From assembly GCF_002836205.1 (NCBI RefSeq), contig NZ_PJBE01000013.1:2666001-2730000 (forward strand): a stretch of DNA of 64,000 bases. Direction: 5' to 3'. This document shows positions 1 to 8,363 of the stretch, in pieces. Source of the stretch: Shewanella sp. Choline-02u-19 (GTDB lineage Bacteria > Pseudomonadota > Gammaproteobacteria > Enterobacterales > Shewanellaceae). Position 1 is the first letter of the stretch; each line of letters starts with the position of its first letter. Below the pieces are notes generated by a model that made no database searches, had not been told where the DNA came from, and saw only the letters and a program-made list of their open reading frames with translations. A program made the position numbers and the translations under genes.

Positions 1-1
1 A

Positions 2-1234
2 TGTCGCCAGCCTTATGCAGATGCCGACTTCCAAGAGAACTTCATAGACTTGGGGCAAATAATGCTTCCAACTGTTATTGAGGGTGGTGCTTGGGACTCA
101 TTAAGGCTAGACATTTGGCAACTTGGTTTCGACAAGGTCAATCACTATGGGCAGGACAGAGACGGTCAAATGCAAATAAGCCCCGGTGGTTATATCGCCT
201 TTGATCAAATGCCTTACATGAACTGGGGCCACATGCCAATGGAGAACTTAGCGTTCCCAGATACCATGGTTGCACCACTTTGGCATAGCGAAGGTCGTAT
301 CAACCCAGGCTTTGACATGCTGACGGGGGCATATAGCGGCGTATATGTAGCAAGGACTGATAAAGAACTCCTTGTCCAGTGGAATAACATGACGGTTAAC
401 GATTGGTGGACAGGCGCCAATGGTAGTTATACCTTCCAGACCATCTATGCGGTAGAACCTGATTTCACTCCAGGTAAAAATGAAATCATCTTCGCCTATA
501 AACGTCTTGATGAATCATTAAAAGGTAAAGGCTCAATCGGTACTCGTGGCTACCATGGTTTCCGTAACCCTTGGGCACCTAACGAAGGTTGGTTAGCTGA
601 CACATTTGCCTTTGATAACGTGCTTGATAAAGTATCTGAATTCTCAATGGTTTGTGGTAACTATCAAGGCCCAGAGCAAACAGCGGTGAAAGTTAAGTTC
701 AGTGCAGTGGTTAATAACAACGCAGCAGGAAACAATATGGACCTTGTTATCAGCAGTGATTATGATAATGCCGTCACTAAAACTATCACCCACAATGTGA
801 TGGTTAACGGCAACATCAACATGGGTCAATTCAACGATGTCACTATCGATGAAAACACTAAGTTAACAGATCTAGCGGTTGTCTATAGCACGAGTACTAA
901 CACTGATAAAGTTATCAGTGTCAGTGGTGATAACATCACGGCGATGATAAACGGTCACACCTCTGGCTCAATGGTAGACGTTATGCCTGATAGCGATTGG
1001 CATGGCAGCACCATGGTTACTGTTACCGTAAGCGATGCTGCCAATAGCAACGATATGGTATCAAGCAGCTTTATGTTGACGGTGACTTCTAATGGTGTTG
1101 AACCAACGCCACCAGCCACTGAGACACCAGATGAAGAAGTTGAAGAGGGAACGGATGATTCAAGCGGTGGTAGCTTAGGTTTTCTAGCGCTAGCATTGCT
1201 CGGATTATTTGCAGGACGTCGTAAGCTACATTAA
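2..1234 (+). CDS. GlyGly-CTERM exported protein, 3' part (possibly an S8 serine peptidase C-terminal region)
   Basis: The reading frame is open to the left window edge with no stop, so this is the C-terminal part of a larger gene; internal TTG/ATG codons near position 50 are unlikely to be the true start. The visible part is rich in Trp, Gly and Asn, resembles extracellular beta-sandwich modules, and shows no catalytic triad. The C-terminus has an acidic Pro/Glu/Thr linker, an SSGGS motif, a hydrophobic helix (LGFLALALLGLFA) and a GRRK end. This is the layout of a GlyGly-CTERM sorting signal, which rhombosortase cleaves in the inner membrane before type II secretion to the surface or medium. 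In Shewanella and Vibrio this tail is common on secreted subtilisin-like peptidases. The peptidase assignment is inference from that association; the sorting tail is seen directly. Confidence 0.72.
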   Translation, partial: CRQPYADADFQENFIDLGQIMLPTVIEGGAWDSLRLDIWQLGFDKVNHYGQDRDGQMQISPGGYIAFDQMPYMNWGHMPMENLAFPDTMVAPLWHSEGRINPGFDMLTGAYSGVYVARTDKELLVQWNNMTVNDWWTGANGSYTFQTIYAVEPDFTPGKNEIIFAYKRLDESLKGKGSIGTRGYHGFRNPWAPNEGWLADTFAFDNVLDKVSEFSMVCGNYQGPEQTAVKVKFSAVVNNNAAGNNMDLVISSDYDNAVTKTITHNVMVNGNINMGQFNDVTIDENTKLTDLAVVYSTSTNTDKVISVSGDNITAMINGHTSGSMVDVMPDSDWHGSTMVTVTVSDAANSNDMVSSSFMLTVTSNGVEPTPPATETPDEEVEEGTDDSSGGSLGFLALALLGLFAGRRKLH

Positions 1235-1285
1235 TCAGTAAGAGCACAAAAGTTAAGCATTTGCGATTTGCTTAACCTTGTCTTT

Positions 1286-1311
1286 GGGCCCTCAATTGAG
1301 GGCCCTTTTTT
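1286..1311 (+). terminator. Rho-independent terminator of the GlyGly-CTERM gene
   Basis: A perfect 20-base palindrome (GGGCCCTCAA/TTGAGGGCCC) is followed by six T residues, about 50 bases after the stop codon. The 210 bases after it, up to rsuA, hold no convincing gene. Confidence 0.9.
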
Positions 1312-1523
1312 GTGCATTCTTCATTATTTAGAGGGCAATATTACAACCAATGCAGATGATTAATGACTCCCAGATACAACAAAGCACCGAACGCATCCAC
1401 GTTCAGTGCTCTATCTAACCAGCGACTATCCGCTATCCAATTCCACTCAGGTAAGCTGATATCACTTATCGAGGAACCGTCAGCGTGTTTTGCTGGCTTA
1501 TTTTACGGAGCAAGTTTACTGAC

Positions 1524-2216
1524 TTACTTTACTGATTTGGCTTCAGCGTCAGTTAAAAAACGCCATTCACCCAGTTCAAGCGTGCTATCGAGTTCAATTT
1601 CGCCCACTTTTTCACGGTGTAATTTAGTCACGTGATTACCAACAGATGCCAGCATACGTTTAACTTGATGGTATTTGCCTTCGGTAATCGTTAAGCGCGC
1701 TTGATGCGTGCCTAACAATTCAAGTATGGCAGGCTTAGTTAAACCGTCTTCATTATGAAGTTGTAACCCTGTCGCAAACTGCTCAACTAACTCAGTAGCA
1801 AGCGGTTCTGCAGTTTCTAGCAAATAGCGTTTACCACACTCTTTTTTAGGAGAGGTGACTTTGTGCGACCATTTGCCGTCAGTCGTAATCAAGGTTAGGC
1901 CTGTGGTGTCTGCATCTAAACGCCCAGCAATATGCAAGTCTTCAGGTCGAATAACATCGAGTAAGCCAATAACAGACGGATACTCTTCGTCAATCGTTGA
2001 GCAGATAGTATCAACTGGCTTGTTGAGCATGATGTAACGTGGGCCAATGACTTTGAGTATCACACCCTCTAAACGAATTTCATGGTCATCAGTGACTTTA
2101 AAACCTGAAGTTTTAACCACTTCACCGTTGCAAGTGACATCGCCACGATGCAGTGCTTTTTTGGCTGAAACACGAGAATGGGAAGTTGACTCACAAATAT
2201 ATTTATCTAAACGCAC
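1524..2216 (-). CDS. rsuA: 16S rRNA pseudouridine(516) synthase RsuA
   Basis: Converts U516 of 16S rRNA to pseudouridine in the cytoplasm. The 230-aa length matches the family (about 231 aa in E. coli). An N-terminal S4 RNA-binding domain (MRLDKYI...) is followed by the pseudouridine synthase domain with the catalytic motif GRLDADTTGL near residues 97-106, where the first Asp is the expected nucleophile. The C-terminal KYHQVKRM motif is typical of the RsuA/RluB/E/F family. The start is GTG. It is convergent with the upstream gene and divergent from the acetyltransferase on the plus strand. Members RluB/E/F are the alternatives, but length and the S4-first layout favour RsuA. Confidence 0.9.
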   Translation of the reverse strand: MRLDKYICESTSHSRVSAKKALHRGDVTCNGEVVKTSGFKVTDDHEIRLEGVILKVIGPRYIMLNKPVDTICSTIDEEYPSVIGLLDVIRPEDLHIAGRLDADTTGLTLITTDGKWSHKVTSPKKECGKRYLLETAEPLATELVEQFATGLQLHNEDGLTKPAILELLGTHQARLTITEGKYHQVKRMLASVGNHVTKLHREKVGEIELDSTLELGEWRFLTDAEAKSVK

Positions 2217-2343
2217 TGTAACACTCAGCTATATGACCATAATGGCCGACATTATGAGGGCAGAGAGACTAAAGGGCAAAGTTTTGCTTGTAACCTCTGC
2301 GACAGAAAGACTATGGTGCAATGCGCTAAACAAGGATTGATCG

Positions 2344-2898
2344 ATGACGCCATTACTGACTTCTGCCCAAAACAAACAATTTGATAAGATGGTGAAGGGT
2401 GAACAATACAATTGTTTTGATCCTGAACTATCAAACTATTGGCAACAGCAACAAGCACTTAACCATCGAGTTAATCTCTCTTGCGAAATTGACCGAGATT
2501 TACTGCCTAACATTGCGACAGATACAGTGATCCGAACACCTTTCTTTATCAGTTACGGCATTAACCTTTTTATTGCCGAACAAGTATTTATTAATGCCAA
2601 CGTCACGCTACAAGACAACGCTCCGATCCACATTGGTCGTCAAACAATGCTCGGGCCTAACGTACAACTTTACACCGCCAATCATCCATTAGATCCGACA
2701 AAGCGTTGCCAAGGGTTTGAAATAGCTCAATCGATTCATATTGGTGAACGGGTATGGATTGGTGGCGGCGCGATAATTTTACCGGGGGTGAGCATTGGCG
2801 ATGATGCCGTCGTTGCAGCGGGCTCTGTTGTCACAAAAGATGTCCCAACGGCGACTGTAGTAGCAGGAAATCCTGCAAAATGGCTAAAGTCGATATAA
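2344..2898 (+). CDS. Sugar O-acetyltransferase, maltose acetyltransferase (Maa/NodL) family
   Basis: The 184-aa protein has the N-terminal Mac domain (about residues 1-60, including the KMVKGEQYNCFDPEL stretch) followed by a left-handed beta-helix built of hexapeptide repeats (for example IGRQTM, IGERVWIGGGAIILPGVSIGDDAVVAAGSVV). The catalytic His lies in YTANHPLD near residue 118. The family transfers acetyl from acetyl-CoA to a sugar hydroxyl; the natural acceptor cannot be told from sequence. An AGGA-like ribosome site lies just ahead of the ATG. It stands alone, divergent from rsuA. Length and repeat pattern are normal, so the family call is firm and the substrate is open. Confidence 0.88.
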   Translation: MTPLLTSAQNKQFDKMVKGEQYNCFDPELSNYWQQQQALNHRVNLSCEIDRDLLPNIATDTVIRTPFFISYGINLFIAEQVFINANVTLQDNAPIHIGRQTMLGPNVQLYTANHPLDPTKRCQGFEIAQSIHIGERVWIGGGAIILPGVSIGDDAVVAAGSVVTKDVPTATVVAGNPAKWLKSI

Positions 2899-3122
2899 AA
2901 CTGTTCATCCGGGCTTTAGCGAGATAAATGACCTCAAGGAAACCTTTTCTTACAGATCATCAAGTAATTATCGCCCTTCGTTACAAACATATGCTTGTTC
3001 ACGCAAACAAAAAAGCCTTAACATGTGTTGCTTAATGTAACTTGCAGCTTATTAACATGCATTTTAGTTGTCATTAATTGCAAAATATAATAACAAATTG
3101 ACGGTATATAAAAGGAAGAAAA

Positions 3123-5207
3123 ATGAAAAAAGTACTCGTTGGGGGCTTATGCGCTTCCCTTATCGTTGGCCTAAGTGCGTGTAATAGCGACACAGCAGCA
3201 CCGAAGATACCAGAAACAACTAAAACGGAAACGGCTGTAGCCGTACAAAAAGCCCTTTCATCAGGCATCGATTTTGCTAATTTTGATAAGTCAGTTCGTC
3301 CGCAAGATGACTTTTACTCCTACGTAAACGGCACTTGGATAAAGAACACGACTATTCCTAGCGACCGCACTAGCTCTGGTGCATTTTACGATCTCCGTGA
3401 AAAGTCACGTGATGATGTAAAAGCCATTATCGAAGAAGTTGCTGCAACGCCAGATCTTAAAGCCGGTAGCGACGAGCAAAAAGTTGCCGATTTATATCGT
3501 TCATTCATGGATACTGAAACCCTCAACAAATTGGGCATTAAGCCAATCCAAAGCGAACTGGATAACGTCAGCGCGATTAAGTCAAAAGATGAACTCGTGA
3601 CTTACTTTGCTCATAGCCAAATTGTCGGTGGCGGCACCCCAATGGCATTTTACATCGACGTAGATGCTAAAGATTCTAGCCGTTATGCTACGCATATCTG
3701 GCAATACGGCCTAAGCTTGCCCGAAAAAGATTACTACTTTAACCAAGATGAGCGCTTCGTCAATATCCGTAAGGCGTTTATTGAGCACATCGAAAAGATG
3801 TACACCTTGGCTGGACTGGCTAATCCTAAAGCCAGTGCTGAAGCGGTACTCGCACTTGAAACATCAATTGCTGAAAAGCATTGGGATGTCGTTGAAACAC
3901 GTGACAGCACTAAAAGTTACAACCTATATCAAGTTAAAGATTTAGCCACTCTAGCACCGGATATTAACTGGAAAGGTTACCTGTCAACATTAGGCGTAGA
4001 TAAGCAGGCTGATATTATAATCAACCAGCCGACCTTTATCTCAGGTCTAAATGACGTTATCAAGAATACTGATCTTGATACTTGGAAGACCTACATGCAG
4101 TGGCAGGTACTGACACATGCAGCAGGCAGTCTAAGTGAAGCGCTTGATACTGAAAACTTCGAGTTTTTCTCTAAAACGCTTAACGGCCAAGAAGAGCAAG
4201 AACCTCGCTGGAAGCGTGGCGTTGCCTCGGTCAACAGCCTGCTCGGTGAGGTTGTTGGTAAAGTCTATGTTAAGCGTCACTTTTCTCCTGAAGCAAAGAC
4301 ACGCATGCAAACGTTGGTTGAAAACCTACGTGGCTCTTACGGTGATAGCATTGAGTCTTTAGAGTGGATGAGCGCTGACACTAAAGTCGCCGCTAAAGAT
4401 AAGTTAGCTAAATTTAATCCTAAGATTGGTTATCCAGACCGTTGGGAAAGCTACGACAAGCTAGCGATTAAAGCTGACGACCTATTTGGTAACAACCTGC
4501 GCGCAAGCCAGTTGAGCCATGAAAAAGATCTTGAGAAGCTAGGTGGCCCAATCCGCACATGGGAATGGGGTATGACTCCACAAACGGTTAACGCTTACTA
4601 CAATCCAACGATGAACGAAATCGTATTTCCAGCCGCTATCTTACAACCTCCGTTCTTTAATATGGAAGCTGACGATGCAGTAAACTACGGTGGTATTGGT
4701 GCGGTTATCGGTCATGAAATGGGCCATGGTTTTGACGACCAAGGTGCTAAGTTTGACGGCGAAGGCAACATGCGCGATTGGTGGACAGAGCAAGACTTAA
4801 AAGAGTTCTCTATTCGCGGTAAAGCGCTAATCAATCAGTATAATGATTATGCTGTATTTGATGACCTCAACGTTAACGGTGAATTGACACTCGGCGAAAA
4901 CATTGGCGACCTATCGGGTGTAACCATTGCTTATCGTGCATACAAGAAATCACTTAACGGTCAAGAAGCACCTGTGATTGACGGTCTAACCGGTGATCAG
5001 CGTTTCTTTATTGGTTTCACGCAAATTTGGCGTGCAAAAATTAAAGAAGAGTCAATGCGTAACCGTGTAGCAACTGACCCACATTCACCAGCACAGTTCC
5101 GCTCACTTGGCGCGCTATCTAACATGCCTGAATTTTACAGCACCTATGATGTTAAGCCTGGCGATGCGATGTATATTGCGCCAGAAAAACGCGTAAAAAT
5201 CTGGTAA
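3123..5207 (+). CDS. pepO: M13-family zinc metallopeptidase lipoprotein (PepO/neprilysin-like)
   Basis: A 694-aa lipoprotein peptidase. The N-terminus is a lipoprotein signal with lipobox LSAC at about residues 17-20. The N-terminal M13 domain begins with the typical SVRPQDDFYSYVNGTW block. The zinc site HEMGH (HExxH) is near residue 533 and the third ligand lies in GENIGDLSG about 60 residues later. NAYYNP upstream is the substrate-binding signature of the family. The protein ends in RVKIW; the Cys of the usual CxxW end is absent, as in many bacterial members. An AGGAAG ribosome site sits just before the ATG. It is monocistronic, with its own terminator. Expected role: degradation of small peptides in the periplasm or at the outer membrane. 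Confidence 0.94.
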   Translation: MKKVLVGGLCASLIVGLSACNSDTAAPKIPETTKTETAVAVQKALSSGIDFANFDKSVRPQDDFYSYVNGTWIKNTTIPSDRTSSGAFYDLREKSRDDVKAIIEEVAATPDLKAGSDEQKVADLYRSFMDTETLNKLGIKPIQSELDNVSAIKSKDELVTYFAHSQIVGGGTPMAFYIDVDAKDSSRYATHIWQYGLSLPEKDYYFNQDERFVNIRKAFIEHIEKMYTLAGLANPKASAEAVLALETSIAEKHWDVVETRDSTKSYNLYQVKDLATLAPDINWKGYLSTLGVDKQADIIINQPTFISGLNDVIKNTDLDTWKTYMQWQVLTHAAGSLSEALDTENFEFFSKTLNGQEEQEPRWKRGVASVNSLLGEVVGKVYVKRHFSPEAKTRMQTLVENLRGSYGDSIESLEWMSADTKVAAKDKLAKFNPKIGYPDRWESYDKLAIKADDLFGNNLRASQLSHEKDLEKLGGPIRTWEWGMTPQTVNAYYNPTMNEIVFPAAILQPPFFNMEADDAVNYGGIGAVIGHEMGHGFDDQGAKFDGEGNMRDWWTEQDLKEFSIRGKALINQYNDYAVFDDLNVNGELTLGENIGDLSGVTIAYRAYKKSLNGQEAPVIDGLTGDQRFFIGFTQIWRAKIKEESMRNRVATDPHSPAQFRSLGALSNMPEFYSTYDVKPGDAMYIAPEKRVKIW

Positions 5208-5231
5208 TTCAGTCTAAGTATACTTAGAACC

Positions 5232-5271
5232 AAAAAAGCCGTTGATGACATAACTCATCAACGGCTTTTTT
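5232..5271 (+). terminator. Terminator after pepO
   Basis: A 13-bp stem (AAGCCGTTGATGA/TCATCAACGGCTT) has an A-tract before and a T-tract after it, so it could work in both directions. It follows pepO directly. Confidence 0.92.
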
Positions 5272-5378
5272 AATTTTCCAGTTCCATATCACTGCATGAA
5301 TAAAGCTTAATGTGTCATTCAGCATAGCTTAAGTATTGAAGGGTTAGATTAAGTCCACAGCAACAAAAAAGGACTGCT

Positions 5379-6161
5379 ATGAACCGGTTATTGCGAACAT
5401 TCTTCATCTTCTTATTATTGCTCTCGACTCGCTCGGCGATTGGCCAAATTGCCCCTATTGAGCAAGAGACAAATGAGGCAAACAGCGGTTACAGTGCCAA
5501 GCTAGCTTTTGCTAATAACCTCGACGGTTTGGCCGCTATAGAGTCAATGCAGTATCAGCAACCAAGGCAAACCAGCGCCGACCTTGATACTCTTTACGCC
5601 ATCGCGCCAGATGCACAACAAGAACTCGCAGACTTGTTAAGCAGCATCACCAACCAAACTCAAACTCACGCTGTCTTAGCGGATATAAAAAGCCGAGACA
5701 GAGCCCAGGTAAAACTAAAGAATAAACTCAATAATGATGCCAGCCAACTCACTGACCTTGTACGAGCCAGTATCGTTAGCAAAGATATCTATAACCTAAT
5801 GCAAGCTTATGCATTGGTAAAATCTGACAGTCAGATTATTCAAGTGAAAAACCGCTTCTCTGAGCCAAAAGATTCAGGATACCGAGATTTAAACCTGCTT
5901 GTTAAGCTGCCAAAGTCACAAATGATTGCTGAAATTCAACTGCACTTAGCAGATATTGCCGACATAAAAAGTGGCGATGAGCACCTCGTTTATGAACAGG
6001 TGCAACAGATGCAGAACCATGCCCTGCAACAGCAACGTGATTTAAGTGATATTGAAAAAACAAAAATAGTGCAACTACGTCAAGAGTCACACAAGCAATA
6101 CCATAAAGCGTGGCTCAAATATAAGCGCTTAGACCAAGCCGATTTTCTGGTGGCAGCATAA
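5379..6161 (+). CDS. Exported RelA/SpoT-fold protein, function unknown
   Basis: A 260-aa protein with a clear N-terminal signal peptide (about residues 1-22, hydrophobic IFLLLLS core, cleavage near AIGQ). The region from about 100 to 215 resembles the RelA/SpoT nucleotidyltransferase domain: basic residues R106/R108 and K112/K114/K116, then TDLVRASIV (D126), VKNRFSEPK (154-164), SGYRD (166-170) aligning with the GYxS/H loop that stacks the acceptor base, and AEIQLHL (184-190) aligning with the catalytic EIQIRT motif. A Gln- and Lys-rich helical tail follows. Family members transfer pyrophosphate from ATP to GDP/GTP or other nucleotides, but an exported one would lack cytosolic ATP, so activity, substrate and compartment are open. 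It is a single gene with a ribosome site (AAAAGGAC) before the ATG. Confidence 0.66.
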   Translation: MNRLLRTFFIFLLLLSTRSAIGQIAPIEQETNEANSGYSAKLAFANNLDGLAAIESMQYQQPRQTSADLDTLYAIAPDAQQELADLLSSITNQTQTHAVLADIKSRDRAQVKLKNKLNNDASQLTDLVRASIVSKDIYNLMQAYALVKSDSQIIQVKNRFSEPKDSGYRDLNLLVKLPKSQMIAEIQLHLADIADIKSGDEHLVYEQVQQMQNHALQQQRDLSDIEKTKIVQLRQESHKQYHKAWLKYKRLDQADFLVAA

Positions 6162-6281
6162 CGACATGAATGGGAGTTCAGCAAATGCTGATGCTCCCTA
6201 TTATTCTCAACACAGCTTTTTTGTGCCTTCCCCGATAAAAGTCTATACTCCCGCCCAATAGCCTTAACACACGAAAAAATT

Positions 6282-6683
6282 ATGAACGATATCATTGAGC
6301 AGCTACAAGAGATGAGCGAGACAGTTCCGGTACCATTAGAGCTGGCAACCTTTGAACAAATTGTTGAAGTAGAAGAGGAAATTTTAATGCCACTTCCTTT
6401 GGCGTTGAAAGAGTACTTGTTGGATGCCAGTGACCTTATCGTTGGCAGCTTAGAGCCAGTGACCGCCAGCGACCCTCACTCGCACACCTTTTTATCAGAG
6501 GTTACAGCATACGCTTGGTCTATCGGTTTACCGCGTGAATATATCCCTATTTGCCAGCAGGGTGATAGTTTCTTTTTCATCACCCAAGAAGGTGAAATAC
6601 AATTATGGCAAGACGGTGAAATCCATGAAGACAGCTGGGAATCATTTTGGGAATGGGCCGAGAATGTTTGGATGCGTAGCTAA
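6282..6683 (+). CDS. SMI1/KNR4 (SUKH) domain protein
   Basis: A 133-aa acidic protein without signal or membrane segment. It has the SUKH pattern: an N-terminal helix, a segment around residue 35 with LPLALKEYLL, the central IPICQQGDSFFFI strand pair, a short strand with a W, and the C-terminal DSWESFWEWAENV helix. SUKH proteins are often immunity proteins against contact-dependent or polymorphic toxins, but lone chromosomal members are also frequent, and no toxin gene is next to it. It lies 25 bases upstream of the next gene and probably forms an operon with it. Confidence 0.72.
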   Translation: MNDIIEQLQEMSETVPVPLELATFEQIVEVEEEILMPLPLALKEYLLDASDLIVGSLEPVTASDPHSHTFLSEVTAYAWSIGLPREYIPICQQGDSFFFITQEGEIQLWQDGEIHEDSWESFWEWAENVWMRS

Positions 6684-6708
6684 CCATAAAACTAATTAAG
6701 GAAACACC

Positions 6709-7209
6709 ATGTCTAAAAATCTCGGCCTCAATGCCATTGAAATGCAGTATCTTCGCCACTCTCTGGCACTAACAACTGCGCAAGTAGCTGAAATAGGCAA
6801 AGTATCAGAAGCCGATGTTATTGCTTGGGAAGCAGGCGAAAAGCCAGCACATATGCCCGTACAAAAGAAGCTGATAGAGATTGATGAAGTTATCGAAATG
6901 CAGGTACTTAATACGTGTGACGGTATCGAAGCACTCTTTTCTAAAGAGCCTAAACGCACTTTAAGTTTTGTGGTTTACCCAACACAAGCGCTATACGCAC
7001 AATACAATCCTGAGTTTTTAGGCAGCTTACCATTAGCTGAGCTATACAACACTTCAGCATGGCGCATTAAAAAAGAGTGTAAACTAGTACTTGAAGTTGA
7101 AGTGGTACTCGTCGCACTCGAGTTCGAATCGTATAAAGCTTACCGCGACAAAGACGGCCTTAAAGAGAGCAGAGAAAACCGTGCTAAGTGGGCTGCAGCT
7201 CAGTTATAA
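6709..7209 (+). CDS. Conserved hypothetical protein with an HTH-like N-terminus
   Basis: A 166-aa cytoplasmic protein. Residues 10-45 (YLRHSLALTTAQVAEI...VIAWEAGE) read like an Xre-type helix-turn-helix, with LTTAQVAEI as the first helix and VIAWEAG as the recognition turn. A second, unrelated domain of about 100 residues follows, with several aromatic and charged strands. It resembles Shewanella-type DUF4447 proteins in length and layout, which I cannot confirm. A GGAA ribosome site lies 8 bases before the ATG. It is the second gene after the SUKH protein and ends just before the 82-bp tandem repeat. Confidence 0.6.
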   Translation: MSKNLGLNAIEMQYLRHSLALTTAQVAEIGKVSEADVIAWEAGEKPAHMPVQKKLIEIDEVIEMQVLNTCDGIEALFSKEPKRTLSFVVYPTQALYAQYNPEFLGSLPLAELYNTSAWRIKKECKLVLEVEVVLVALEFESYKAYRDKDGLKESRENRAKWAAAQL

Positions 7210-7236
7210 AAGCTAGGTTATAGAGTCTAGGAACAA

Positions 7237-7454
7237 GCTAAGACGGAACAGCCGGATAATCTGAGACGGATAGATTAAAGAAGATACTAGGTTCTAGGAA
7301 TAAGCAAAGACGGTACAAGCTAAGACGGAACTGCCGGAAAACCTGAGACCGATAGATTAAAGAAGATACTAGGTTCTAGGAATAAGCAAAGACGGTACAA
7401 ACTAAGACGGAACTGCCAGAAAACCTGAGACCGATAGATTAAAGAAGGTTCTAG
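7237..7454. repeat. Tandem repeat, period 82 bp, about 2.6 copies
   Basis: Copies begin at 7237, 7319 and 7401 (spacing 82 and 82). Each starts with [GA]CTAAGACGGAAC, continues CTGAGAC.GATAGATTAAAGAAG and ends TCTAGGAATAAGCAAAGACGG; the third is cut at about 54 bases. Each unit also contains two AAGACGG words. There is no open frame, and the copies are nearly identical, which suggests recent duplication. It fills the gap between the HTH-like gene and the terminator. Confidence 0.88.
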
Positions 7455-7470
7455 TAACTGAACTCAAAAT

Positions 7471-7498
7471 AAAAAAGCATCCATTTGGATGCTTTTTT
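7471..7498. terminator. Bidirectional terminator between convergent genes
   Basis: AAAAAAGCATCCA TT TGGATGCTTTTTT is a symmetric stem with A and T tracts, lying between the plus-strand HTH-like gene and the minus-strand GST gene. Confidence 0.9.
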
Positions 7499-7526
7499 AA
7501 TGACTGTTTATGACTCTTTATGACTC

Positions 7527-8150
7527 TTAAACAGCGCCTGCTTCCTCTTTTTTCAGAGCACTGGCCATCGCCTTACGCGCGGTTATACGATCTCGATATG
7601 CCGCAAGCTTAGGCGGAATATCTTGCTCAAATCGCGTCGCCCACATCAAAGTCTGTGCTAATAATATATCGGCTACGCTAATCTCTGCACCTAGCAAGAA
7701 CGGGGTATTGGGCAACCACTGCTCAGCAATTGCCGCCGCTTTATCAAACTCCCACTTAGCCACGGTAAACATCGCCTCAAGCCTAAGTTCTTCTGGTATC
7801 GCAAACTTATGTTTGCCGATGCTCCACAAAGGTTGTTCAAGCTCATTAGTAATAAAGCTTATCCATTGATGGTGCAACGCTGAGGCATCAGAGCCCGCTT
7901 TTGGCAGTAAGCGTCCTTCGCCATACTTTTCAGCTAAGAACACAGCAATAGCGGCAGATTCGGTAATAACGTTACCATTGTCGATAAGCGCTGGCACTTT
8001 TCCACACGGGTTAACGGCTAGAAAATCGGGATGTCGGCTGTCGCCTTTTGAGAAATTAATAAACTGATATTCCCACTCAAGCCCTAACTCTTCTAACGTC
8101 CATGACACTCTCAGTGAACGGCTACGTGGAACCCCGTATAAAGTAATCAT
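7527..8150 (-). CDS. Glutathione S-transferase family protein
   Basis: A 207-aa protein from the preferred start; an in-frame start 36 bases upstream at 8186 is possible, but MITLYG at 8150 has a GGAAGGGCAGG ribosome site and matches the usual GST beginning. The N-terminal thioredoxin-like domain carries GVPRSRSLRVSW (possible catalytic Ser/Arg), NPCGKVPALID with the cis-Pro, and the glutathione-binding ESAAI motif. The C-terminal domain is all-helical with SVADILLAQTL. The role is probably conjugation or peroxide detoxification; the substrate is unknown. It is transcribed alone, convergent with the preceding operon. Confidence 0.88.
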   Translation of the reverse strand: MITLYGVPRSRSLRVSWTLEELGLEWEYQFINFSKGDSRHPDFLAVNPCGKVPALIDNGNVITESAAIAVFLAEKYGEGRLLPKAGSDASALHHQWISFITNELEQPLWSIGKHKFAIPEELRLEAMFTVAKWEFDKAAAIAEQWLPNTPFLLGAEISVADILLAQTLMWATRFEQDIPPKLAAYRDRITARKAMASALKKEEAGAV

Positions 8151-8363
8151 CCTGCCCTTCCCCTGCTGCTTGAACATAAATAACATTTTAAACTACTCTT
8201 ATAATCCTAAAATAGGAACCAGCAAGTTATTCTAAAATCATAAAATACTTCAAATTAGATTCAATTTTGCTTAAGTTAGCCTAAGGGCAATAACAATAGC
8301 AGCCTCAAGTCATAACTACGCTCCGCGTCGCACCATCATCAGTTGCAAAAATAAGGGTTAACC

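Noticed and set aside
1363..1635. Plus-strand open frame upstream of and over the rsuA 3' end
   Set aside because: No ribosome site and overlaps the end of rsuA.
7237..7454. CRISPR array
   Set aside because: Only 2.6 copies, the units touch without spacers, and there are no cas genes.
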